NCBI GenBank assembly: GCA_030055465.1
Contig: JASFYF010000001.1
Span: 413,179-477,178, forward strand
Direction: 5' to 3'
Origin: Candidatus Nezhaarchaeota archaeon
GTDB lineage: Archaea; Thermoproteota; Methanomethylicia; Nezhaarchaeales; WYZ-LMO8
DNA: 64,000 nt
Part shown: one piece after another, positions 1-7,853 of the stretch
Position numbering within the stretch: the first letter of the stretch is position 1
How the letters are laid out: each line of letters begins with the position of its first letter
Position numbers and translations under genes: made by a program
Notes under the pieces: generated by a model
Databases searched by the model: none
Told to the model about the DNA's origin: nothing
What the model saw: only the letters and a program-made list of their open reading frames with translations

Positions 1-568
1 ACTGTTTAGCAACGTCAAAGAAGGTTGAGCGAAAGAGACCGCAGGATTCCTTCATAACATTCGCTTTATGAACCACCGTGACTTTTCTTCTCTTTTGCTT
101 TCTGGCAAGCTCGAAGGCGAACCTTGAAATTCTTTTTGAGGCCTTTTCGCTTATCACTCTTATTGAGAGAGCGGTCGAACCGACTTTAAACTCCAACCCC
201 GAGTACAGGTCTTCGGTGTTCTCCCTGACAATAACCATGTCCACGGGCCTAGCGCTTTCGCCGTAAGACTTGAAAGGCCGGATGTTAGCGTAGAGGTTCA
301 ATTCTCTTCTTAAGGCGACGACGACCGACTTGTACGTTCCTGGACCGGGTGGTGTTAGCAAAGGTCCTTTAAGGGTACAGTGGCACTTCCTAATAACCTC
401 CAAGGCTCCATCCTCAATTGGTTTCCCGGCCTGCTTCCAGTAATCGTAGCCAGCCTTTATCTCGATGAATTCAGCCTTGAAACCCACTTGGTTGAGAACT
501 TCCAACGCGGCGTTTATGACTTCAGGTCCTATCCCGTCACCTCGCAGCAGCGCAATCCTATATCCCAA
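1..568 (-). CDS. isocitrate/isopropylmalate dehydrogenase family (partial)
   Basis: This is the N-terminal ~189 residues of an NAD(P)-dependent beta-decarboxylating dehydrogenase; the C-terminus lies beyond the window start. The visible translation has the family start GDGIGPE, the substrate-binding stretch SVVVALRRELNLYANIRP, and the VRENTEDLYSG loop. The likely start is a TTG at 568, eight bases after GGAGGGGG, with a TATA-like ATATAAG around 604-613. The S-V-V before ALRRELNLYANIRP is nearer to isocitrate/homoisocitrate enzymes than to isopropylmalate enzymes, but the decisive C-terminal cofactor residues are missing, so only the family is called. Confidence 0.85.
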   Translation of the reverse strand, partial: MGYRIALLRGDGIGPEVINAALEVLNQVGFKAEFIEIKAGYDYWKQAGKPIEDGALEVIRKCHCTLKGPLLTPPGPGTYKSVVVALRRELNLYANIRPFKSYGESARPVDMVIVRENTEDLYSGLEFKVGSTALSIRVISEKASKRISRFAFELARKQKRRKVTVVHKANVMKESCGLFRSTFFDVAKQ

Positions 569-686
569 GAGTTCGACCCCCTCCGGGTTTAGGAGGTAAG
601 GTCTTATATGTATCTTCCTGGCTCACCGATGAGTCGGCGACCACGAAGCAGAAGCAATTTAAAAGACCCTATTTTTAGGCCGAGTA

Positions 687-1661
687 TTGGGTGCTCTTAG
701 CTTGAAATATCGGGATTTATGTGAAGAACTGGATAAGCTAATGAGCGTGGACCTAGCCTTTAGGGGCGTGATTGGAAAGCTCTATGAGGCTGCAAGGCTC
801 CACGCAGGCAAGCCGCTCAGCGAAGCCGCATCTGAAGCTATCGTCAGCAGGGATCCCGAGCACGTCATGATAGTGACGGGCTTCAAGGTTCTGCCGACAA
901 TGGTGCAGGAAACGGACGGCCCTCCAGGGGCGCTGGTGTTAGCCAAAACTTTGAGATGCCTTGGAGTCGACGTATCGCTGGGCATAGAAGAAGAGAGCGT
1001 TTCCATTTTAGAGGCTGGCCTTGAGGTGCTTAACATCAAGTGCCCCATTATCCCCCTACCCTCCAACGTCGACCTAAGCGCCTTATCCCGTAGGGCATTC
1101 GAAGAGAAGGGCATTGACCTTTTGATATTCGTTGAGAAGGCCGGCTCCAACAACAACGGTGTATACCACAACATGCTCGGGGTCGACGTTACCAGGTACC
1201 ACGCCAGAGCTGAAGCACTACTCAATGAGGGTCGACTTAGAGGGTGCTGCGTGATCTCAATAGGCGATGGTGGAAATGAGGTGGGCTTCGGCTTAATTAA
1301 AGACGCCGTTGAGAGGCACGTCTCCAAGGGCAAAGACTGCGGTTGCCCATGTCGTGGAGGCATAGCGGCATGCTCCAAGGCAGACCTAGTTGTAACATCT
1401 TCAACCTCAAACATCGGTTGCTACGCTGTTTCATGTGCCCTCTCAGCTTTAAAGGGAGGCTCATGGTTCTACAGGGGGGATCTTGAGGTTAAGCTGATAA
1501 GGGCTTTAATAGAGGCTGGCGCCATCGACGCCATGACTGGCAGGGAAGAAATGATGGTTGACGGCGTCCCGGTGGAAGTTACGGCCTCAATCGTCGAATT
1601 GATGAATTACATGAGTGTTAAGGCTAAGTCAGCGCCCAACAACCAGGGATATAGGGGTTAA
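687..1661 (+). CDS. D-glutamate cyclase-like protein (DUF4392)
   Basis: Resembles the DUF4392 family, whose mammalian member is D-glutamate cyclase (D-glutamate to 5-oxo-D-proline). Visible hallmarks are FVEKAGSNNNGVYHNMLG in the middle and the glycine-rich ISIGDGGNEVGFG, followed by a Cys-rich segment CGCPCRGGIAAC and VTSSTSNIGCYA. About 324 residues, close to the length of stand-alone family members. The TTG start lies ~25 bp after a TATA-like AATTTAAAAG at 656-665, which implies a leaderless transcript. It overlaps the convergent gene's end by 33 bp. Whether the substrate is D-glutamate here is inferred from family only. Confidence 0.8.
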   Translation: MGALSLKYRDLCEELDKLMSVDLAFRGVIGKLYEAARLHAGKPLSEAASEAIVSRDPEHVMIVTGFKVLPTMVQETDGPPGALVLAKTLRCLGVDVSLGIEEESVSILEAGLEVLNIKCPIIPLPSNVDLSALSRRAFEEKGIDLLIFVEKAGSNNNGVYHNMLGVDVTRYHARAEALLNEGRLRGCCVISIGDGGNEVGFGLIKDAVERHVSKGKDCGCPCRGGIAACSKADLVVTSSTSNIGCYAVSCALSALKGGSWFYRGDLEVKLIRALIEAGAIDAMTGREEMMVDGVPVEVTASIVELMNYMSVKAKSAPNNQGYRG

Positions 1662-2153
1662 ACCGAGCTCCCTGTACACAGCTTCGACGAGCCTTAAACA
1701 GGCGTCAGCATGAGGGAACGGTAGAAGAGCTAAATGCGAGGGACACCTGCAGTCGCTGCATCCAAAACCCTCAACGTAGGAGGCGAGGCCGTTGAGGTGC
1801 GAGGCTACCATGCATTCAAAAGCCTTGCCAGCTACGGAGGCTACCACCCCCTCCACCCTTACAGAGCTGTTTGAGGTCAAGTAGTCTATATGCCACTTCA
1901 ATTTCTTGGTTCTTCTAAGATGTCTGGAGAGCCTACCTCTAAGGCTTAGAGGCCCTTGACCTAGGGCCGAGCCCGTATATGCATAACATCCCTTCTTTAT
2001 GGTCACAGCGCCTAAAGAGGCGCTTCGGAACTCAAGATCTGATTCAACCAGGATAACTATAGTGTAGATGCCGGCTCGAGGTAGAAGCTCAAGAGGAGGC
2101 TCGTCAAGCCTGTCGACATCACCCAATGCATCAGAACCCGGGTTACAGCTCAT
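1629..2153 (-). CDS. DUF123 / GIY-YIG-like (Uri superfamily) endonuclease
   Basis: A compact DUF123 protein, a family distantly related to GIY-YIG nucleases and common in archaea. It shows GIYTIVI near the start, YAYTGSALG, a basic LSRHLRRTKKLKWHIDYL helix, and a C-terminal FGCSDCRCPSHL with paired cysteines and a histidine, as usual for the family. The frame stays open upstream to 2333, but a TATA box at about 2340-2346 would place transcription start inside that extension, so I chose the ATG at 2153 preceded by a G-rich ribosome-binding site. Function in DNA repair is suspected for the family but not established. Confidence 0.75.
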   Translation of the reverse strand: MSCNPGSDALGDVDRLDEPPLELLPRAGIYTIVILVESDLEFRSASLGAVTIKKGCYAYTGSALGQGPLSLRGRLSRHLRRTKKLKWHIDYLTSNSSVRVEGVVASVAGKAFECMVASHLNGLASYVEGFGCSDCRCPSHLALLPFPHADACLRLVEAVYRELGLTPISLVVGR

Positions 2154-2555
2154 TGCCCCCCCGCAAAATCTTACTGGGATAGAGACTTTAATGTTTCGCA
2201 TCAAAATGTTATCGGATCGCCAGCAAGGTCTCGGCATAACCATCTGGGGCGCGCAGCCGTAAACCCCGAATGGGTCCCTGACCCTCATGGTAGAGGAGGT
2301 TACACACCTAATGCTTAACTTCAAGTAATGCACCCAACTTTATATCTCTCGTTCCCTTGCTTATCCTTCGGGGCGGTGATCGAGGGTTCAAAGCGCTGAT
2401 TACGTGAAGAGGCCGACTACATGGTGAGCCCCATAGAAACCTTTAAAGATTGGTTGCTGGCCTCCTTAATTGAGGCTGCATGCTTATGTTTCCTCTCCGA
2501 TGCAAACGCGTGGGGGCGATTTTCTGGGATGGTTCAAGCTTAGGAGGGAAGCTCC

Positions 2556-3029
2556 GTGGATAAGTCAGTGATGATACATTCGGATAGAGGAACAATAAAG
2601 AGGGTCGTAGAGGTAGATGCCCCTTTACTTGAGGCTGTTAAGAGGACAGCGTTGGAGGCCTTGCAGCTGTGGGATCCTGAGCGCTCGGATTTCGTGGTGA
2701 TGAAGGACAGCTACACCAAGACCCTTAAGCTTCCCTTAAAGAAGGAAGAGTACGAGGCGTATTCCAAGTTTGAGCTCAGAAGGGGTTCTAAGGAGGCTGA
2801 AGTCGTCATACCGATTTACATAACTTCATTTAACAACGAGTGGAAGGAGGCTGACTACTACGACAACGAAATATTCATTGTTGCTCCTAAGCTTCCAGAC
2901 GAAGACCTAGAGGAGCTGAAGAAGAGAGCAATGACCGCCACCTCTGAGGAGCAATTGGAGATAGGCAACCTCGGCGGCCTAGAGGAGGACCTAGAGGAGT
3001 TGGACGAAGAGGAAGAGGAGGAAGAGTAG
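2556..3029 (+). CDS. conserved archaeal protein with acidic tail (DUF2286-like)
   Basis: 157 residues. The body has an alternating beta/alpha look with the stretch LWDPERSDFVVMKDSY and IPIYITSFNNEWKEADYYD; from memory it resembles crenarchaeal DUF2286 proteins, which have no known function. The last ~20 residues are almost entirely Glu/Asp/Leu, ending in seven glutamates. The GTG start at 2556 follows GGAGGG by eight bases. It converges on the DNA polymerase gene with a one-base gap between stops. An acidic tail can mark a protein-binding or DNA-mimic surface, but that is a guess. Confidence 0.6.
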   Translation: MDKSVMIHSDRGTIKRVVEVDAPLLEAVKRTALEALQLWDPERSDFVVMKDSYTKTLKLPLKKEEYEAYSKFELRRGSKEAEVVIPIYITSFNNEWKEADYYDNEIFIVAPKLPDEDLEELKKRAMTATSEEQLEIGNLGGLEEDLEELDEEEEEEE

Positions 3030-3030
3030 C

Positions 3031-5646
3031 TCACTTGAAGAAGGACGTGAGGCTCTTTGCCCCAAGGATCTCGCCGAAGTCAAGGCCTAACGCCATAAGC
3101 ACTTGTTCGAACGTCGTGCGCATGTGCTCCACGTATTTCTCCACGTCAATTTCGTCCACCCTTGCGAGCTGTACAGGTTTTACACCCAATCCGCCTCTGA
3201 CCTTAACGAACCTTATAATTGAGCCAGCATCGAGGTTCTTCTTGTAGGCCATGAGCTGCTTCGCTGCCTTAACGTGCTGTGATGATACAGCGTAGCCCTC
3301 TAGGGGCTTTGAAAGCATGACGGTAAACGCCATTTCGTCTAAGCTGTACTTTCTCTGCCTAAGATTATCATAAACCGACTTAACAAGCTTCCTCATGGTT
3401 TCACGGGCCCTCTCGAAGTCTTCAACGTTGTTCACCTTGCTCAGAATTGCTGTCAGGTTCAAAAACGCCTCCTTAAGGAAGGGCGGTGTATTCCTCTTCT
3501 TTCCGACGAGGCCCTTTATGTCCACATCACCGTTAGTTAGGACCCCTACGTAGTTCTTTTTTAAACCGGAGAAGGCAACGAACCTATAGCTCTTGTCGTA
3601 GTCGAGATCAACCTTAAGCTCCTTTTCAGCCCACTCAACCAGCTCCTTAATTTTAGATTCTTCGGGGTTATGAATGAATATGCTATCGGTGTCGCCGTAG
3701 AGCACCTTCAAGCCTAGGCTGCTCGCCTTCTCAATAGTTTTGGTGATTATATATCGACCTATCGCCGTCGTGCTTTCAGCAACGGGCGGGCAGTACAGCG
3801 AGAAATTAGAGGAACCCATTACGCCATATGAGGCGTTCAGCACAACCTTCAAGCTCTTCTCAACGACTTCGTAAAGGCTCTTCTTAGAGGGGTCACGCTC
3901 CTTCTTTGACATAGGCTTGAACCATAAGGCTCTGATGTCGCGTAACATCCCTATCAACGCCGATGTTAAGCCCTCCCTCTTCGTGCAGACCCAGTGCGGC
4001 GTCGAAGGTATGAGGTTTGACCTGCAGTCGGGGTGACCGCAGTTTATGACCTCATAAGAGAGGTTCCGGGTTTTAACTATGCTTGGGTACAGAGATGTGA
4101 AGTCGAGGACTGCAACCCTGAAATATGTTCCGGCTGGCGGCTTCAGAACTATGGCGCCTAGGTACTTTTTGCCCTTGATTTTAGCTTCGGTAACGGCCTG
4201 ACCCTTCAGGGCCAGTATCTCGTCCCTCCTAGGTATCAGGTAGTTCCTCCTTCTATGTTCGAAGTAGAGCATGTTCCTGATCCAATTAGAAATCCCCTGC
4301 CTAGTTATGTCCTCCATGCTCATCTTGGCTATACGCATAAAGAGCACTACGAGTTTCAAAACCAAGTTGTCATTGAACTTGGTAAGGCTAAGAGTCAATT
4401 GAGAGTCTCGCACACAATAGGCCGCGAGCTCGGAAGGGCTGAGCTCAGAAATAGAGGTTTTAAGCTGAATTTTCCTAAAGGAGAGGAGGGCCTCTGCAAC
4501 CGCGTCGAGCGTCACATCTCTGTACTTGTTTCCAAAGGCGTAGCCTTGAATGGATCTATTGTGAAAGAACTTATAGAGGTCCACGTGGACTGACTTTGCC
4601 AGTAGGGCCGAGGGATTTTCACCCCTCGTCATAGATATTGGAATTTCATCTCTTGCAAAGCCTAACTTCATCGCTCTGTGCAGCATGTAGTTTAGATCGA
4701 AGTTGTCCCCGTTGAACGTCAAAATGATGGGGTAATCATCCAGTAGCTTGAATATTTCTTCAAGCATCTTGTACTCGTCGTAAAATAACTTGACTTCTAA
4801 GTCCTCAGGCGCTTCTAGCCGGTCGTCTTCACCGTTATTTCTCTTAAGTAGAAAGACAAGCTTCCTTCCATCTGAGCTGCACAAGCTAAACGCTATTATT
4901 GGATATAGGGCTTCCCTGGGATTGGGAAGCTTATCGGGGTCGGGCGAGTAGACCTCAATGTCTATAGCAGCTCTCCTTATATCCGGGATGGGCGTGAGGA
5001 AGAGAGGCAACCAGTCCTTTACGAGCTCTCTAGCTGCCTGTTGGTCTTCGAAGAGCTTTAGTACTTCTTCAGCTTCACTGTTGGCGAGCCCTAAGTTAAG
5101 TCTCTTAAGCCTACCATCCTCCACCTTGTAGAACATTCCGGGCACTAAACCGATATCGAAAATGTAGCAGTTGTGGTACTTTATGTCGGCCTCCCAAGCT
5201 TTAGGGAGAAGATCCCTTATGGCGCCTTTCTTACCGCCTATAGCTAAAGGGTCAGAGGCCACAACTTTAGTTAGCTCCACCTCTCTCTCCTTGAGAACGT
5301 CGAACTTTTTAATCCTCTCGAAGCCCACGAGGGCTGGATGCGACGCGGCCTTGCTGCGTTTAAATTCCTCCGCGTTTATATCCGTTAGGCAGTATGGCTT
5401 GTGCCCGGTGTCGTCATACCAAAAGCACATAACCCCCCTCTCAACGTCGTAGAGCTTTAAAAGCGCCTTTTTCGCTTCTCCACTGTACGAAACGGATAGA
5501 AGGATACAGGAACCAGTGTTCCGCGACGGCTTAACTTCTAGCTTACCCGATATGTATAGCTCTTCTTCAGGCTCCTCCTCTTCATACCACTCTTCATCGT
5601 GTTCGGGCGCTTCTGCTTCGAGACGCTCCAAGGCGTTGCTCACCAT
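3031..5646 (-). CDS. polB: family B DNA polymerase
   Basis: Replicative-type family B polymerase of 871 residues with both activities visible. The proofreading exonuclease has ExoI AAIDIEVYS (D229/E231), ExoII LTFNGDNFDLNY (D314) and ExoIII YCVRDSQLT. The polymerase domain has LDFTSLYPSIV, the motif B helix KVVLNASYGVMGSS and YGDTDS. All catalytic acids are present, so it is unlikely to be the inactivated paralogue. The N-terminus (about residues 12-30) is a run of acidic residues absent from most family members. Its start overlaps the upstream small zinc-protein gene by seven bases, so the two are co-transcribed. Which archaeal PolB class it belongs to was not resolved. Confidence 0.97.
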   Translation of the reverse strand: MVSNALERLEAEAPEHDEEWYEEEEPEEELYISGKLEVKPSRNTGSCILLSVSYSGEAKKALLKLYDVERGVMCFWYDDTGHKPYCLTDINAEEFKRSKAASHPALVGFERIKKFDVLKEREVELTKVVASDPLAIGGKKGAIRDLLPKAWEADIKYHNCYIFDIGLVPGMFYKVEDGRLKRLNLGLANSEAEEVLKLFEDQQAARELVKDWLPLFLTPIPDIRRAAIDIEVYSPDPDKLPNPREALYPIIAFSLCSSDGRKLVFLLKRNNGEDDRLEAPEDLEVKLFYDEYKMLEEIFKLLDDYPIILTFNGDNFDLNYMLHRAMKLGFARDEIPISMTRGENPSALLAKSVHVDLYKFFHNRSIQGYAFGNKYRDVTLDAVAEALLSFRKIQLKTSISELSPSELAAYCVRDSQLTLSLTKFNDNLVLKLVVLFMRIAKMSMEDITRQGISNWIRNMLYFEHRRRNYLIPRRDEILALKGQAVTEAKIKGKKYLGAIVLKPPAGTYFRVAVLDFTSLYPSIVKTRNLSYEVINCGHPDCRSNLIPSTPHWVCTKREGLTSALIGMLRDIRALWFKPMSKKERDPSKKSLYEVVEKSLKVVLNASYGVMGSSNFSLYCPPVAESTTAIGRYIITKTIEKASSLGLKVLYGDTDSIFIHNPEESKIKELVEWAEKELKVDLDYDKSYRFVAFSGLKKNYVGVLTNGDVDIKGLVGKKRNTPPFLKEAFLNLTAILSKVNNVEDFERARETMRKLVKSVYDNLRQRKYSLDEMAFTVMLSKPLEGYAVSSQHVKAAKQLMAYKKNLDAGSIIRFVKVRGGLGVKPVQLARVDEIDVEKYVEHMRTTFEQVLMALGLDFGEILGAKSLTSFFK

Positions 5647-5858
5647 CTCGACCTCTCAAGGTCGCGATCCCCTTTACTCTTCCTCTTATACTCCTTGTAA
5701 TGATCCCTACACAGGTAAACCCTTTTCCTCGTTTCAGCCTTAATGTTGAAGTACTTTGACGCCTCAACAGCTGATATGGATTTAAATGCCTGCCCGCTGC
5801 AGAAGGAGCATTTCTCGCCTTTAGATACCCTACCCAATAGTGTAAACCCCCAAGCCAC
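5640..5858 (-). CDS. small basic zinc-finger protein upstream of polB
   Basis: A 72-residue protein with a probable zinc site made of CSFC near residue 17 and CRDH near residue 49, then a strongly basic tail (KEYKRKSKGDRDLERSR). I do not recognise the family with confidence. The stop overlaps the polB start, indicating translational coupling. A TATA-like TTTTAAAC on the minus strand near 5925-5932 fits a start around 5858 (GTG). By position and charge it could be a polymerase accessory or nucleic-acid-binding factor; this is inference only. Confidence 0.6.
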   Translation of the reverse strand: MAWGFTLLGRVSKGEKCSFCSGQAFKSISAVEASKYFNIKAETRKRVYLCRDHYKEYKRKSKGDRDLERSRW

Positions 5859-5992
5859 TAGACATGGAGGCGAAGAGGAGATTTTAAGGTTGCTACAAAA
5901 TCAGGGCCTTCCAGTAACATCAAGTTTAAAAGGCCTCCTCACATTTCAATCTCCCCTACCAAAATCAAGTTTAAGGAAAAAGGCGAAAACCG

Positions 5993-6000
5993 TTTAAATA
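5993..6000 (+). promoter_or_regulatory. TATA box for the pyruvate-kinase-domain gene
   Basis: TTTAAATA preceded by the A-rich BRE-like GCGAAAACCG. Transcription would start near 6025, giving a short leader containing GGGGTGG before the start at 6050. Confidence 0.55.
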
Positions 6001-6049
6001 CACTTAGATGGTAATAAGAGGTTGTAATCTGTAATCGGGGTGGCATTCC

Positions 6050-6625
6050 GTGGAAGCCAAGATAACCTATTTTGAAAGTGGAGGCAGACACAACACCGAG
6101 GCTACGCTTAAGTTAGTTAAGGAGAGGGCCAAGGAGAGGAATATTAAGAATATCGTTTTAGCTTCAATCAGCGGATTTTCAGCCGAAAAGGCCTTAGAAG
6201 CCTTTAAGGACATCGATGTCAAGCTAACCGTTGTTAGCTTGAAAGGACTCAGCGGGGAGCTGCCCGAGTTCCCGGAGAGCTTAAAGGAGGAGATAAGGCG
6301 CTTAGGACACAACTTCTGTTATGCGTCAGAAGTGAAATACGAGTTCCCCGAAATTGTGCAGGCAACCCTAAGGAGGTTTAGCGAGGGCCTCAAGGTATGC
6401 GTGGAAATCGCGCTCATAGCCGCGGAGGCGGGATACGTTAAGCCTGGTGAGGAGGTCATTGCCGTAGGAGGGACTGGAAGGCTTGGATACAAGGAGGGGG
6501 GAGGGCTGGACACAGCCGTAATTATTGAAGCCATGAGGAGCGGCGATTTCCTTGAGCTTGAACCACTGTACGGCGGAAAGGAGAAGCGAAGAAAAATAAA
6601 GGAGATAATATGCAAGCCAAGATAA
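6050..6625 (+). CDS. stand-alone pyruvate kinase alpha/beta (C-terminal) domain protein
   Basis: 191 residues matching only the C-terminal domain of pyruvate kinase, with no TIM-barrel catalytic part. It starts ITYFESGGRHNTEATLKLVKERA and has NIVLASISGFSAEKALE and GEEVIAVGGTGRLGYKEGG. Such stand-alone versions are widespread in archaea; the domain is the allosteric/regulatory portion in the full enzyme, and its job alone is unknown. The start is GTG, preceded by GGGGTGG. It is monocistronic, with its own TATA box. Confidence 0.8.
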   Translation: MEAKITYFESGGRHNTEATLKLVKERAKERNIKNIVLASISGFSAEKALEAFKDIDVKLTVVSLKGLSGELPEFPESLKEEIRRLGHNFCYASEVKYEFPEIVQATLRRFSEGLKVCVEIALIAAEAGYVKPGEEVIAVGGTGRLGYKEGGGLDTAVIIEAMRSGDFLELEPLYGGKEKRRKIKEIICKPR

Positions 6626-6875
6626 AAACGAAGTGAGTTTGTATCCTTTTTGAAACGTTTAATAAAAGGCATGAGCCAGGCTGACGTCACCAGAACTTCT
6701 CATAACTTACGAGCACCGCTAGCTCAACTACGCCTTCATGACTAAAAATTCATTACCCCCATATTTAATGAGTTGGAATTCGTCGGGGAAAGCGAGGCTA
6801 CAAGGTGCACATGCACGCGCAGTTCTTAAGCCGAATAAAGAGGTTATATATGTAACACCTAAACGTGTCAGAATT

Positions 6876-6964
6876 GGGCCCGTCGTCTAGCATGGATAGG
6901 ACGCCAGCCTGCGGTACCTGTGGAAAGCTGGAAGTCCGGGGTTCAAGTCCCCGCGGGCCCGCCA
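6876..6964 (+). tRNA. tRNA-Arg(GCG) with an 11-nt intron, CCA encoded
   Basis: Acceptor GGGCCCG (6876-6882) pairs with CGGGCCC (6954-6960); T-arm CGGGG-TTCAAGT-CCCCG at 6937-6953; discriminator G then genomic CCA (6962-6964). Anticodon stem CCAGC (6904-6908)/GCTGG (6927-6931) encloses 18 nt instead of seven. Removing 6915-6925 leaves CTGCGGA with anticodon GCG. A bulge-helix-bulge fits: CUGC pairs with GUGG through G-U pairs, with three-base bulges GGU and AAA, cutting at the canonical 37/38 position. A TATA box TTATATAT lies at 6844-6851, 25-30 bp upstream. Confidence 0.93.
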
Positions 6965-7853
6965 CCCCCGAGAGGGGCTCAGCCGTATAAAATGTATGAG
7001 GTTTGAACCCAAGCTTTCATGTTTGGCGCCGAGGAATATGATGTTAAAAGGTCATTGACGTGGCTCTTATGGGTTACGTGATGAACTTGAGAGCTTTTAA
7101 AATTGATGCAGCAAGCGCTGTTCAAAGCCGCATTCTCTAAAGCAAGCAGCGTGAAGGCATTATTTTCTTCAACTCGTAGAGGGGGCCGCATCTTCACGCG
7201 ATGACTGAGCTCTACAAGTTTTTAAAGCGGTTTATTATGTGGAGGAAAAGGGACGTATAACTTAGCTCACATTGCCATGAAGAGTATACTCAGGACGCAT
7301 TGTTAAGGTGACTGAAGAGGCTAATTCAAGGGTTAAGGAAGTGGGGGGATAGATAGGCATGCATGCTCGGAAATTGTGCCAAGAGAACTTGGCTTAAGGT
7401 GAGCAAAATAGATCTCGTAATCGCATTGAATGACTTTGAAGGCGTGTGGTCCACCGAGAGGCGATGCAATAAAGGTAGGGTGGAAGGTAGGCGTACGGCC
7501 ACTCGTAGGGACAGCATATCGAGGTAACTTGATAGGAAGGTTCATCAAAGCGCTGCGCTAATAGATGCATCAAAATATTATGATATACATTGCGCCTTTT
7601 CAGTGAGGTCTGATAACATCTTCATTTCAGACGGATGCAGAATGGGTCCACTAATGACGGCGTGAACCCTTGGCTTTAAGGGACGCACAGCCTTTCTTAG
7701 GTATACATTTCTCAATGCAGTCGTCCTCCAGCACTTTGGAGTTATGGCAACCAGGAGATTGAGAAGTGGATGAGGATTGAAATCGTTTGGGGTTAAACAA
7801 CCACGGGTTCCCTCATCCATAAGAGGGCTGTGAGGTAAACTTGGAGCGTTGAG
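6965..7853. other. gene-free stretch
   Basis: About 890 bp between tRNA-Arg and argS without a convincing gene. Short frames on both strands (for example 7578-7820 minus) lack family signatures and usable start signals, and runs of protein-like sequence break off in different frames. It could be a decayed gene or hold an unrecognised RNA; I see no clear structure to choose between them. Confidence 0.4.
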
